A stretch of DNA of 64,000 nucleotides from positions 806,001 through 870,000 of the forward strand of contig CAVQJP010000016.1 in NCBI GenBank assembly GCA_963712825.1. The letters are read 5' to 3'. Source of the stretch: AP-15 sp963712825 (GTDB lineage Bacteria; Pseudomonadota; Alphaproteobacteria; ATCC43930; CGMCC-115725). The translations under genes and the position numbers were made by a program. Numbering within the stretch: the stretch's first letter is position 1; the number at the start of each line of letters is the position of its first letter. Positions 44,715 through 53,688 of the stretch are shown piece after piece. The notes beneath the pieces were generated by a model that was given only the letters and a program-made list of their open reading frames with translations, was not told the DNA's origin and ran no database searches.

Positions 44715-46265
44715 TCAAGCCGGTTGGCGGCGCAATCGTCCCCATAAGCCGCGCCAGTCGGCGACGCCGAGCGCCAGCGCCAGCACCGCAAATGCGGCAA
44801 GCCCGGCGCCGCAAAGTCCGGTCAAGGCCGCGACCCGTATCAGCGCCGCCCCGGAGAGAGCGGGAGCGAGGGCAGTCCGCAGCAGCATCAGCACGACGCC
44901 CATGCCGAGCGCTGCGAGAGCGACGCGCGGCAGGTTGCGGCGGGCGCGCGCATCGAGCCGGAAATGTCCGCGCCGGATGAGCAATCCGAGCAGAGCGAGC
45001 GCGTTGAGCCAGCCGGCGCAGCTCGTCGCCAGCGCGATCCCGACATGCGCCAGAAACTGCATAAGGGTCAAAGTCAGGGCGAGGTTGACCGCCATCGCCG
45101 CGACCGCGACCTTTACCGGTGTCGCGGTGTCGTGACGGGCGAAAAACGCGGGTGCCAGCACCCTGACCAGGACAAACGCCGGCAGTCCGGCGGCGTAGGC
45201 GGCGAGCGCCGCCGCGGTCGCAGCGGTGTCGGCCGGGCCAAAGGCGCCGCGCTGAAACAGCCCCGCGAGGATCGGCTGCGCCAAGACGGCGAGCGCCACC
45301 GCCGCCGGCAAGGTCAGCAGCAATGCCAATTCGAGCCCGCGATTTTGCGTCGTTATCGCGGCGGCGTTTTCGCCGAGCCGCAATTGCCGCGACAAGGGCG
45401 GCAGGATCGCGGTGCCGACGGCGATGCCGACGACGCCGAGCGGCAACTGGTTCAGCCGGTCGGCGTAATAGAGATACGACACCGAGCCGCCCGGCAGAAA
45501 CGAGGCGAGCGCGGTCGAGATCAACAAATTGACCTGGGTCACCCCGGCGCCGATCGCTCCCGGCCCCATGATCGCCAAGGTGCGGCGTACCTCCGCGGTC
45601 AGGCGCGGGCGCGGCAGCCGCAACGCAAGCCCGGCGCGGGCGCAGGAAAACATCAGCCACAAAAACTGTGCCAGCCCGGCGGCGGTCACCGCCCAGGCGA
45701 GGGCCCGTCCGTCATGCCAGCCAAACCGCCGCATCAGCAACAGGGCCGCGATCAGGAACAGGTTCAACAGGGTGGGTGTGGCGGCGGCGGCGGCAAAGCG
45801 GTCGACCGAGTTCAGCACGCCCCCTTGCAGCGCCACCAAAGCGATAAACAACAGATAGGGAAAGGTGATGCGGGCGAGGTCGACGGCGAGCGCAAATTTG
45901 GCGGGGTCGTCGCCAAAGCCGGGTGCAATCACCCGCATGACCCAGGGCATGAAGATCTCGCCGAGGAGGACGAAGATCAACAGGGCGGCGAGCAGCACCG
46001 CAAGCGCGTCCTCGGCGAAGGCGCGCGCCGTCGGCTTGCCATGCACCGCCATCGTCCCGGCGAACAGCGGGACAAAGGCGGCGCTGAACGCACCCTCGGC
46101 GAACAGGCTGCGGAACAGGTTCGGCAGACGCTGGGCGACAAAAAAGGCGTCCGCCACCGGCCCGGCGCCGAGCAACGCCGCCGTCAGGATGTCGCGGACA
46201 AAACCCATGACCCGGCTGACCAAGGTGTAGGAGCCGACCGTGGCCACGGAACGCATCAGCGACAT
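44715..46265 (-). CDS. murJ: Lipid II flippase MurJ
   Basis: The 516-residue protein has about 14 membrane segments. The start MSLMRSVATVGSYTLVSRVM and GFVRDILTAALLGAGPVADA, followed by RLPNLFRSLFAEGAFSAAFV, is the MurJ/MviN signature. It flips lipid II for peptidoglycan synthesis. It is the first gene of a run with trpS, divergent from the VOC gene at 46408. Confidence 0.95.
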   Translation of the reverse strand: MSLMRSVATVGSYTLVSRVMGFVRDILTAALLGAGPVADAFFVAQRLPNLFRSLFAEGAFSAAFVPLFAGTMAVHGKPTARAFAEDALAVLLAALLIFVLLGEIFMPWVMRVIAPGFGDDPAKFALAVDLARITFPYLLFIALVALQGGVLNSVDRFAAAAATPTLLNLFLIAALLLMRRFGWHDGRALAWAVTAAGLAQFLWLMFSCARAGLALRLPRPRLTAEVRRTLAIMGPGAIGAGVTQVNLLISTALASFLPGGSVSYLYYADRLNQLPLGVVGIAVGTAILPPLSRQLRLGENAAAITTQNRGLELALLLTLPAAVALAVLAQPILAGLFQRGAFGPADTAATAAALAAYAAGLPAFVLVRVLAPAFFARHDTATPVKVAVAAMAVNLALTLTLMQFLAHVGIALATSCAGWLNALALLGLLIRRGHFRLDARARRNLPRVALAALGMGVVLMLLRTALAPALSGAALIRVAALTGLCGAGLAAFAVLALALGVADWRGLWGRLRRQPA

Positions 46266-46407
46266 AGGGCGGGTGTAGCCGAAAACCGCGCGCGGGAAAA
46301 CGGTGCGGGCGAAACGGCGACGCTAATCGATCACGGTCCGCGCCGCCTACGCTTGTCGAAGCCGGCGGCGAAGCGCATCTTAGTCAAAAGAACGCATGGA
46401 GGCAGTG

Positions 46408-46770
46408 ATGACGATCCACCTCGACCACACGATCGTTCCGGCGCGCGACAAGGAAGAATCGGCGCGATTTTTCGCCCGGATCTTCGGTCTTGAATACGGC
46501 GGCGCGGTATCGCATTTCGCGCCGGTGCGGATCAACGACGAGCTGACCATCGACTTTGACAATTGGGACCAGTTCGAGCGGCATCACTACGCGTTCAAGG
46601 TCAGCGAGGGCGAGTTCGACGGGATCTACGGCCGGGTTCTGAACGAAGGCATCGCCTATGGCAGCGGCCCGCGCTCGGCCGAGGACATGGCGATCAACCA
46701 CCGCCATGGCGGCCGCGGGTTTTATTTCCGCGACCCGAACGGCCACCTTCTGGAAGTGCTCACCGCCTGA
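46408..46770 (+). CDS. VOC (glyoxalase/dioxygenase) superfamily protein
   Basis: The 120-residue protein has paired VOC motifs: LDHTIVPARDKEESARFFAR at the start and GFYFRDPNGHLLEVLTA at the end, with metal ligands His and Glu. GGAGG at 46398-46402 points to the ATG at 46408 rather than 46396. The substrate is unknown. Confidence 0.88.
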   Translation: MTIHLDHTIVPARDKEESARFFARIFGLEYGGAVSHFAPVRINDELTIDFDNWDQFERHHYAFKVSEGEFDGIYGRVLNEGIAYGSGPRSAEDMAINHRHGGRGFYFRDPNGHLLEVLTA

Positions 46771-46845
46771 GCCTTCATAATCGAGCCGGTTGCGGCGCCG
46801 CAGCCAGCACGCCGCGCCGCGCCGCTGTCGACTGCGTCAGCGACA

Positions 46846-47358
46846 ATGATCGAAGCGCGGGTCGCCAAATTAATCATGGTCGCCTGCCTCGCCGTCTTCG
46901 CGCTGCTCGTCGCGTTTGACAATTTGACCGATTACGACACGAACTTTGCCTTTGTGCGCCATGTAATGAGCATGGACACGACGTTCCCGAAGAACGCGCT
47001 GCTCTATCGCCGCATTACCTCGCCCGGGTTGTGGCAGGCCGGCTATGCGCTGATTATTGCCGGCGAGGGGTTGACCGGGCTCGCCCTGGCGGCGGCGGCG
47101 ATTGCCCTCGCCCGCCGTCTGCGCTCCGCCGGCGCGCGCTTCGATCAGGCCAAGCGCTTTGTCGTGATCGGCGCGACGCTCGGCTTTGCCGTGTGGTTTT
47201 TCGGATTTATGGTGGTCGGCGGCGAGTGGTTTTCGATGTGGCAGTCGCCGCTGTGGAAAGGGCAGGAGCCGGTGTTCCGCTTTTACCTGACGATCCTCGC
47301 GGTGCTGATCTTTGTCGCGCTGCCCGATGGCGACCTGCCCGAACGACGCCGCGGCTAA
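46846..47358 (+). CDS. DUF2165 small integral membrane protein
   Basis: The 170-residue protein has four likely membrane segments (LIMVACLAVFALLVAF, AGYALIIAGEGLTGLALAA, VVIGATLGFAVWFFGFMVVG, FYLTILAVLIFVALP) and the DUF2165 motif FVRHVMSMDTTFP plus WFSMWQSPLWKGQE. The function is unknown. Its end overlaps the tail of a GIY-YIG relic on the other strand by four bases. Confidence 0.85.
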   Translation: MIEARVAKLIMVACLAVFALLVAFDNLTDYDTNFAFVRHVMSMDTTFPKNALLYRRITSPGLWQAGYALIIAGEGLTGLALAAAAIALARRLRSAGARFDQAKRFVVIGATLGFAVWFFGFMVVGGEWFSMWQSPLWKGQEPVFRFYLTILAVLIFVALPDGDLPERRRG

Positions 47359-47516
47359 GTCTCGAACCATACGAGGCGATCGACGCTATATTGCGCAGTG
47401 AAGCCGGATGCCGCTTTGGTTTTGTGTTGGTGGACGCGGCGCGCGAGATCGCTTGTGATGCCGAGGTAAAGCGTCCCATACCTGCGGCTGGCCAGCTAAT
47501 AGACGTGGAGCGGCAT
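47355..47516 (-). pseudogene. GIY-YIG endonuclease relic
   Basis: The minus-strand reading from ATG 47516 gives MPLHVY, then TAG, then LASRRYGTLYLGITSDLARR, VHQHKTKAASGFTAQYSVDR and LVWFET before TAG 47355-47357. This is the N-terminal half of a GIY-YIG protein with an internal stop where an Ile is expected, and it lacks the usual C-terminal part. It is a pseudogene, and it is followed by a large repeat. Confidence 0.7.
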
Positions 47517-47532
47517 TGGTCGGCACCCCCCG

Positions 47533-47672
47533 GTCATTCCGGGGCCGGCGGAGCCGGAGCCCGGAACCTATGAACACGGATTGCGACAAGTTCGCACGGA
47601 CACCGATTATTCATGGCCGAGGACGGTGTGCATGGGTTCCGGGCTTGCCCCGTTGGGGCATCCCGGAATGAC
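47533..47672. repeat. Large palindromic repeat
   Basis: Outer arms GTCATTCCGGG (47533-47543) and CCCGGAATGAC (47662-47672) are perfect complements, and inner segments CCCGGAACC and GGTTCCGGG (47560-47568, 47635-47643) pair as well. The style matches dispersed alphaproteobacterial repeats. It lies between the GIY-YIG relic and the ferritin-like gene. Confidence 0.7.
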
Positions 47673-47759
47673 AAACTTGCTGTGGAGTTTTTCCTCATGG
47701 CCGGCCTGCGCCGGGAAAGTGCTAAGAGATTTGATCGGCAGAACTTCCCGGTGAGCGCA

Positions 47760-48623
47760 TTACGGTACGTTGCGCCGGGCGAGCGCGGTCAGCACCGGCA
47801 CCGTCAGTCGCTGTGTGCGCGGGCCGAGAGCGAGCGGCTTCAGCAACATGCGGATGCTCATTTCGACCGGGAAGTAGGGGCGCATCAAATCGCGGCACTG
47901 ACGGCGGACCTGACCGTAGACTTGGGCGTCGAACCGGACCCGAGGCTGACGCGCGGCGTGGACGTGCTTGAGCACGACGAGCCGGTCTTCGCCGCCGGTC
48001 ATGCGCAGCCGCCGCCACAAAGCCGGCGCCACCTCACGCCGGCGCGGCCGCTCGATCGCACTGTATTTGCGGAAAAAACGGTAGAAGTGCTTGTAGTGGC
48101 GGACCTCGTCCTCGGCGATCCGACGAGTTAGCAGAGCCAGCACCGGCTCCGGGCTGGCGCGCGACAGACAGGTGTAGAAGCTGGCGGTCCCCATCTCGAC
48201 GACGCAGCGCGACGCCATCTCCAGCCCTCGCGCCTTTTCCAGCGCTTCGTCGCAAAACGACCGGAATTCCTCGATGAACCCGGCCCGGACGCGGTCCCAG
48301 GGAAAGTCCGGCCACGCGGTCTCGACATAGCGGCGCAAGGCGCGGCCGTGCTGCAATTCCTCGGGCAGCCAATTGTCTCTGAGCCACAAGGTAATCTCGT
48401 CGTCGCCGGCGAAGTATTCGATCAGGTTTGCGGTGTAGAGGTCGGTGGCGCTCTCCATCAACGATGCCGCCGCAACCATGTAGAACAGCGCCTCGCTGCC
48501 CGCGACCGTGTCGTGCCGGATCGCCTGCCAGGGAATGTCGTCGAGCGCCCAATGCCGGCGCGCCGCCGGGGGGCCGGCAACGCCCGGCGTTTTCTCGGCG
48601 GTGAAGGAAAGTGGCTCCTGCAC
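47760..48623 (-). CDS. Ferritin-like di-iron protein
   Basis: The 287-residue protein has di-iron helices NWLPEELQHGRALRRYVE and RIAEDEVRHYKHFYRFFRK (two E-x-x-H sites) plus GSEALFYMVAAASLMESATD. It resembles acyl-ACP-desaturase-like oxidases. The GTG at 48623 with AGGA upstream is chosen; longer readings lack sense. It starts 17 bases after the acyl-CoA dehydrogenase-like gene. It has no clear encapsulin targeting tail. Confidence 0.75.
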   Translation of the reverse strand: MQEPLSFTAEKTPGVAGPPAARRHWALDDIPWQAIRHDTVAGSEALFYMVAAASLMESATDLYTANLIEYFAGDDEITLWLRDNWLPEELQHGRALRRYVETAWPDFPWDRVRAGFIEEFRSFCDEALEKARGLEMASRCVVEMGTASFYTCLSRASPEPVLALLTRRIAEDEVRHYKHFYRFFRKYSAIERPRRREVAPALWRRLRMTGGEDRLVVLKHVHAARQPRVRFDAQVYGQVRRQCRDLMRPYFPVEMSIRMLLKPLALGPRTQRLTVPVLTALARRNVP

Positions 48624-48639
48624 GGTCCTGCGGTCCGCG

Positions 48640-49863
48640 CTAAAACGTAAACATCGCGCTCTCGGGCCCGAGCCCGAGCAGCACTTGGCCGACCGTCTCG
48701 AAATGAGATTGGCGGCCCTGATATTGCTGCACCACCGTGTTGATGTCGCGAAACCGGCGCTCGAACGGGTTTTCCTCAAAGATCGCAGTCGCCCCGGCGG
48801 CATGGTAGAGCGTGTCGACGGCGTCGCGCGCCTGGTGGATCGCCCAGGTCGAGGCAAGCCGGATCGTCGTGTTGTGGTCAAGGCTGAGTCGGCCGGTGCG
48901 CGCCGCCTGCTGCCAGATGTCGTCGAGCGAGCGCAGCAGAAAGGCGCGCGCCGCGCCGATCCGCGCCTCCGACTGGGCGGTCTGCGCCTGGATCACATTG
49001 TTGTCGCGCAGGCTGCGCCTGGCGCCGCGCGGGATCTTGTCGCGGGCGAGGTCGACAAAGGCGTCGAGCATGCCGCGGGCGACGCCCAACGCCACTCCGG
49101 CAAAACCCGCCGAATAGACGTTGCTGCTGCTGAAGGCGTAGAGCAGCCCCGGCTCGCGCGGGACCGCCGCGGCGCCGCGCTCGACGGTATGGTCGTCCGG
49201 CACAAACAGATCGCTGACGGTGTAGGTGTCGCTGCCGGTGCCGCGTAGGCCGACCACATGCCAAGTGTCGGTCATCGCCGTGCTGGCCTTGGGGAACAGC
49301 AGGGTGCGAAAGACCGGGCTGCCGTCGGGGCGCAGCCGCGGGGTTCCGTCCTCGGCGAAGACCGCGACATGGGCGCCGAGCCAAGTCGCGTGATGACTGC
49401 CGCTGGCAAAGCTCCATGTCCCGGTCAGCCGGTAGCCGCCGGGCGCGGCGCGCGCCTCGGCGGGCCCCGGCGGTCCCCAGGCGACGATGCCGCGCGGGCC
49501 GCCAAAGATTTCGCGCGCCGCCTCGGGTGCGAGATAGGCCGCGGTCATCGAGCAGCCACAGGCTTGGCCAAGGCACCAGGCGGTGCTGGCGTCGTGTTTC
49601 GCAATTTCCTCGATGACCGGCACATAGGCCGCAGGCGGCAGTTCGGCGCCGCCCAACGAGCGCGGCAGCAGCAGGCGGAACAGTCCGCGCCGGGCCAGGG
49701 CCTCGACCACTGGCTCGGGCAATTCGCGGCCGCGCTCGATCGCCGCACCGGCCCGTGCGAGCTCAGGGCCAAGCTCGCGTGCGCGCTCCAGATACGGGAC
49801 GCCCGGCGCTGCGGCGCGTTCGGTGTTCGCTGGCTCTGATCCCATCCCCTGCGCCCGCTGCAT
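48640..49863 (-). CDS. Acyl-CoA dehydrogenase-like flavoprotein
   Basis: The 407-residue protein has the ACAD N-terminal helical domain, the central FAD domain GYRLTGTWSFASGSHHATW and WHVVGLRGTGSDTYTVSDLF, and the C-terminal helices. The pattern matches flavin monooxygenases of the class D (HpaB/DszC) branch. ATG at 49863 or 49845 may start. It lies between the encapsulin and the ferritin-like gene, all on one strand, with 122 bases to the encapsulin. Confidence 0.85.
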   Translation of the reverse strand: MQRAQGMGSEPANTERAAAPGVPYLERARELGPELARAGAAIERGRELPEPVVEALARRGLFRLLLPRSLGGAELPPAAYVPVIEEIAKHDASTAWCLGQACGCSMTAAYLAPEAAREIFGGPRGIVAWGPPGPAEARAAPGGYRLTGTWSFASGSHHATWLGAHVAVFAEDGTPRLRPDGSPVFRTLLFPKASTAMTDTWHVVGLRGTGSDTYTVSDLFVPDDHTVERGAAAVPREPGLLYAFSSSNVYSAGFAGVALGVARGMLDAFVDLARDKIPRGARRSLRDNNVIQAQTAQSEARIGAARAFLLRSLDDIWQQAARTGRLSLDHNTTIRLASTWAIHQARDAVDTLYHAAGATAIFEENPFERRFRDINTVVQQYQGRQSHFETVGQVLLGLGPESAMFTF

Positions 49864-49961
49864 CCCCGATGATTGCGCTGGCTCTTAATATTAGCGCATT
49901 CGGGCGCGCGGCGGCACCTCCCCTTGTCCTACAAGGCAGAGGCGCCTTTTTGCGGGCATCG

Positions 49962-49980
49962 GCCGGCCGAATCGGCCGGC
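49962..49980 (-). terminator. GC hairpin after the encapsulin gene
   Basis: GCCGGCCG-AAT-CGGCCGGC forms an eight-base perfect stem five bases after the encapsulin stop. No T-run follows on the minus strand, so it may only slow transcription or shield the 3' end. Confidence 0.35.
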
Positions 49981-49985
49981 GGTGG

Positions 49986-50789
49986 TCACATGCGGACCGC
50001 CAGCGTGCAGATCGCCTCGGGCTCGTCGATGCGCAGCGCGATGCTCTCGCTGACATAAAGCTGATAGTGCATGCCGTCATTGCCGGCATAGCCCGAGCGC
50101 AAATCCTGACCGACAACCAATACGCCGGCGCGCGGGTCGACCATGACCCCGCCGGCGATGCTCGCCTTGTAGATGCCGCCGGTGCACAGCCGCCGCAGAT
50201 GCTCGAGCTGCAGCACCTCGGTGCCGGGGTAGAGGCGGAACAGCGCGTTGTAGAGCGCCGGCGCCAGCGCCAGGCTGTAGGGTCCGCGAAACCCGCGCTC
50301 GTCGAGCTCGGTCGCGGCGGCGAGCGCGTCCTGCAAAGCGCGGTCGAGCGCCGACCAGTCGCCGCCCTCGATGTGCTGCCGTCCGTCGACCGTCAACAGC
50401 CCGGGCAGCCCGAAATCGGGCTGGCCCGAATAGACCATGTGCTCCTCGCCGGCGGCGACCGCCTCGGCCGCGGCCTGTACGGGGCTCAGATTGACCGCCT
50501 GGCCGTTTTCGACATGGGCGGCGACGCGGCGGATGCTGAGCTGAAAGCTTTGCCGCAGCATCGGCACCGGGACAGTGCGGCTGATCACCAGGCCGGCGGC
50601 GCCGCGCTCGGGATGGCGGAACTCGTCGTTGCCGGCCTCGATTGCGGTCAGACCGACCCCGAACGGCCCCTCGACATCGAGAAAGCGGCGGGCGGTCAGC
50701 AGCTCGCGGGCGGCTTTGGCCGCGGCCTCGTCGATCGCCGTCCACAAGGTGTCGGGAAGGTGCGCCTGTTCGCGATTGAAATAATCCAT
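49986..50789 (-). CDS. Type 1 encapsulin shell protein
   Basis: The 267-residue protein is a HK97-fold encapsulin of the linocin M18/family 1 type: MDYFNREQAHLPDTLWTAID, AARELLTARRFLDVEGPFG and GPYSLALAPALYNALFRLYP, ending IDEPEAICTLAVRM. About 60 or more copies make a nanocompartment. GGGGGAGA lies just before the ATG at 50789. The EncFtn cargo gene stops two bases upstream, so the two are made together. Confidence 0.93.
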   Translation of the reverse strand: MDYFNREQAHLPDTLWTAIDEAAAKAARELLTARRFLDVEGPFGVGLTAIEAGNDEFRHPERGAAGLVISRTVPVPMLRQSFQLSIRRVAAHVENGQAVNLSPVQAAAEAVAAGEEHMVYSGQPDFGLPGLLTVDGRQHIEGGDWSALDRALQDALAAATELDERGFRGPYSLALAPALYNALFRLYPGTEVLQLEHLRRLCTGGIYKASIAGGVMVDPRAGVLVVGQDLRSGYAGNDGMHYQLYVSESIALRIDEPEAICTLAVRM

Positions 50790-50791
50790 CG

Positions 50792-51172
50792 CTATCTCCC
50801 CCGCATCGGGCCGATCGTAAAGCCGAGGTCGTCGCGCGGCCGGGCGACGGTCGGCGGTGCGCCGCTGCCTTTTTCGTCCGCGGTTTCGATCGCGGTCAGC
50901 GGCGCCTGGGTGAACAGATACGTCTCGAATGTGCGCGCGAAGTCGGCATTGTTGCGGCGCAGCCATTCGAGCAGCATCGCCGCGTGCTCGATCTCCTCGC
51001 GCATGTTGTGCAGCAGCACCTCTTTCAGGGCTTCGTCCTCGCTGTCGTCGGCGCGCTGGCGATACCAGTCGACGGCGTCCAGCTCCTCTTTCAGCGAGAC
51101 GATCGCGTAGTGCAGCAGGCGCGCCTCCGGCGACAGCTGCTCGCGCGGTATGTGAAGGTTTTCACTCGACAT
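50792..51172 (-). CDS. Encapsulated ferritin EncFtn (encapsulin cargo)
   Basis: The 126-residue protein is an EncFtn: EELDAVDWYRQRADDSEDEA and VLLHNMREEIEHAAMLLEWL carry the ferroxidase ligands (E, E and E-x-x-H). The C-terminal tail DLGFTIGPMRGR is the likely encapsulin-docking peptide. EncFtn oxidises Fe(II) at a dimer interface and mineral forms in the shell lumen. The ATG at 51172 starts the family core; longer readings are not protein-like. It precedes the shell gene by two bases. Confidence 0.92.
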   Translation of the reverse strand: MSSENLHIPREQLSPEARLLHYAIVSLKEELDAVDWYRQRADDSEDEALKEVLLHNMREEIEHAAMLLEWLRRNNADFARTFETYLFTQAPLTAIETADEKGSGAPPTVARPRDDLGFTIGPMRGR

Positions 51173-51403
51173 TCTGCCAATGCCCTTGATTGAGAAATCG
51201 TCTGGTCGGGAATCCGTCGCCGCCACGGACAACACCGCGCCTCTCGGGTGAATCCGAATTGCGCGGCCGCCGCTCCGGTGGGAGACTTGCCGCCGGCGAA
51301 GGCCGGCCGGCGTGGAGCTAACGCCGAGCGCGGAAAATCGGCCGGGCGCAATCGAAGACGGCGCTCCCGGCGTTTGTCGGACCGAACCGCGAGGAGTTTC
51401 GAG

Positions 51404-52264
51404 ATGGCCGAGGCGACGATCGCCAACACCGCGCAGCGCGACTACTGGAACACCGTGGCGGGTCCGCGCTGGGTCGGGCTCGAAGGCTTTGTCGAGCGCC
51501 GCGTGCGGGCCGTCAACGACCTGCTGCTGCGTCACTCCGGCGTGACGAGCAGCGAACGCGTCTTGGAGATCGGCTGCGGCACTGGCGCCTATACCGCCCC
51601 ATTGGCCGAGGCGCTCGGCGAGCGCGGCGCCGTCACCGGCGCCGACATTTCGAGCGCGATGCTGGCGGGGGCGCGCAAACGCCTCGCCGAATCGGGGTTG
51701 CGCAACGTCTCGCTGGTCGAGGCCGACGCGCAGACCCATCAATTCGATCCGGGCCGGTTCGACCTAGTCACCTCGCGCTTCGGCGTCATGTTTTTCGCCG
51801 ACCCGGCCGCGGCCTTTACCAACCTCGCCGCCGCGGTCCGTTCCGGCGGCCGACTGTGCTTTGCCTGCTGGGGTCCGCTCGACGAGAACGAGCATTGGCT
51901 CGTCCCATACCGTGTGGCGTTGCGCCATCTCGGCGCCCCCGAGCCGAGGCCGCCGCGCGCCCCCGGCCCGATGGCGTTCGCCGACCCCGGTTACGTGCGC
52001 GATTTTCTCGGCAAGGCCGGGTTTGCCGACATCGCGGTGGCGCCCGAGCACCCGGACATCTTCACCTCGGCGCCGCAAGAGGAGGCCGAGCACGCCTGCA
52101 TCATGGGCCCCTCCGGCCGGCTGATCGACGAAAAGAAGCCCGACGAGGCGACGCGGCAGGCGATCCGGCGCGACATCGAGGAAGCCTTTGCCGCCAATGC
52201 CGGCGGCGGCAAGACGACATTGTCGTCGACGGTGCTGCTGGTAACGGCACGCCGCCCGCAATAG
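51404..52264 (+). CDS. Class I SAM-dependent methyltransferase
   Basis: The 286-residue protein has motif I VLEIGCGTGAYTAPLAEAL and post-motif GADISSAMLAGARKRL, RFDLVTSRFGVMFFADPAAA. It resembles UbiE/MenG-like methyltransferases acting on small molecules. GAGGAG at 51391-51396 supports the ATG at 51404. It is divergent from EncFtn, so the 231 bases between may hold both promoters. Substrate unknown. Confidence 0.85.
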   Translation: MAEATIANTAQRDYWNTVAGPRWVGLEGFVERRVRAVNDLLLRHSGVTSSERVLEIGCGTGAYTAPLAEALGERGAVTGADISSAMLAGARKRLAESGLRNVSLVEADAQTHQFDPGRFDLVTSRFGVMFFADPAAAFTNLAAAVRSGGRLCFACWGPLDENEHWLVPYRVALRHLGAPEPRPPRAPGPMAFADPGYVRDFLGKAGFADIAVAPEHPDIFTSAPQEEAEHACIMGPSGRLIDEKKPDEATRQAIRRDIEEAFAANAGGGKTTLSSTVLLVTARRPQ

Positions 52265-52375
52265 CCGCCGGTGGCGGGGGTCCCGTCCCGATCCAGAGCG
52301 GCGGCGCCCACCATCGTGCTCGCCAAAATCCTTGCGCGGGGCTAAAAGGCGCGTGTCCACAGCCGCCGAGCCGCC

Positions 52376-53605
52376 ATGCCCGAGGATTTCTACCGCATCA
52401 AGCGCCTGCCTCCGTACGTCTTCAGCGAAGTCAACGCGCTGAAGGCAAAGGCGCGCGCCGCCGGGCGCGACGTGATCGACCTCGGCATGGGCAACCCCGA
52501 CGGTCCGACCCCGGCGCATATTGTCGCCAAGCTCGTCGAGGCGGTGCAAAACCCCAAGACCCACGGCTATTCGGTGTCGCGCGGCATCCCCGGGCTGCGC
52601 CGCGCCTGCGCCGGCTACTACGCCCGGCGCTTTAATGTCGAGGTCGACCCCGAGCGCGAGGTCATCGTTACCCTCGGGTCAAAGGAGGGGTTGGCAAATC
52701 TGGCGCAGGCGATCACCGGGCCAGGCGACATCGTCCTGGTGCCGAACCCGTGCTATCCGATCCACGCCTTCGGCTTTATCATGGCCGGAGCCTCGGTGCG
52801 CCATGTTCCGGTCGGCCCCGAATTCGATTTTCTCGCCGAGCTGAAAAAGGCGGTGCGGCACAGCATTCCCGCACCATTGGCGATCGTGCTGAACTTTCCC
52901 GCCAACCCGACCGCGCAGACCGTCGACCTCGACTTTTATGGCGAGATCATCGCGTTCTGCCGCCGCCACGACATCGTCGTGCTGTCGGACCTCGCCTATG
53001 CCGAAATCTATTTCGACGGCAAGCCGCCGCCGTCAATTCTCGAAGTGCCGGGGGCGCGCGACATAGCGGTCGAATTCACCTCGCTCAGCAAGACCTATTC
53101 GATGGCGGGCTGGCGCATCGGCTTTGCGGTCGGCAACGAGCGGCTGATCGCCGCCTTGTCGCGGGTCAAATCCTATCTCGACTACGGCGCCTTTACCCCG
53201 ATCCAGGTGGCGGCGACGGCGGCGCTGAACGGCCCGCAGGAATGTATCGCCGAGACCCGCGCGCGCTATCAGGCGCGGCGCGACGTGATGGTCGACGGGC
53301 TGCGCCAGGCCGGCTGGGAGATCCCGGAGCCGGAAGCGACGATGTTTGCCTGGGCGCCGATCCCGCCGCAGTTCCGCGCGATCGGCAGCCTCGCCTTTTC
53401 CAAATTGCTGCTTGAGCGCGCCAATGTCGCGGTGTCGCCGGGGATCGGCTTTGGCGAATACGGCGAAGGCTTCGTCCGCATAGCACTGGTCGAGAACCGT
53501 CAGCGGCTGCGCCAGGCGGCGCGCAACATCAAGGCGTTCTTGTCCGGCCGCAACGATACCGGCGATTTTCGCCGCGGCACAAGCGATCTCGCCGCCGCGT
53601 CCTAG
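52376..53605 (+). CDS. alaC: Alanine transaminase-type aminotransferase (AlaC/DapL-like)
   Basis: The 409-residue class I PLP enzyme has the Schiff-base Lys in SLSKTYSMAGWRIGFAVG, NFPANPTAQTVDLDFY and SDLAYAEIYFDG. The start MPEDFYRIKRLPPYVFSEVN is typical of AlaC, which makes alanine from pyruvate and glutamate. The gene precedes lolC by 83 bases. Confidence 0.9.
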   Translation: MPEDFYRIKRLPPYVFSEVNALKAKARAAGRDVIDLGMGNPDGPTPAHIVAKLVEAVQNPKTHGYSVSRGIPGLRRACAGYYARRFNVEVDPEREVIVTLGSKEGLANLAQAITGPGDIVLVPNPCYPIHAFGFIMAGASVRHVPVGPEFDFLAELKKAVRHSIPAPLAIVLNFPANPTAQTVDLDFYGEIIAFCRRHDIVVLSDLAYAEIYFDGKPPPSILEVPGARDIAVEFTSLSKTYSMAGWRIGFAVGNERLIAALSRVKSYLDYGAFTPIQVAATAALNGPQECIAETRARYQARRDVMVDGLRQAGWEIPEPEATMFAWAPIPPQFRAIGSLAFSKLLLERANVAVSPGIGFGEYGEGFVRIALVENRQRLRQAARNIKAFLSGRNDTGDFRRGTSDLAAAS

Positions 53606-53688
53606 GGTGCCGTTCGTCGGACGGCCCGCTTGGCCGCATCGGCAACAACCCGCGCTCTTTTCCGCTGGCATTCGGCGCATCGGCTCCC

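Noticed and set aside
44964..46493. A 509-codon plus-strand open frame
   Set aside because: It is the complement of murJ; the minus strand has the full flippase signature.
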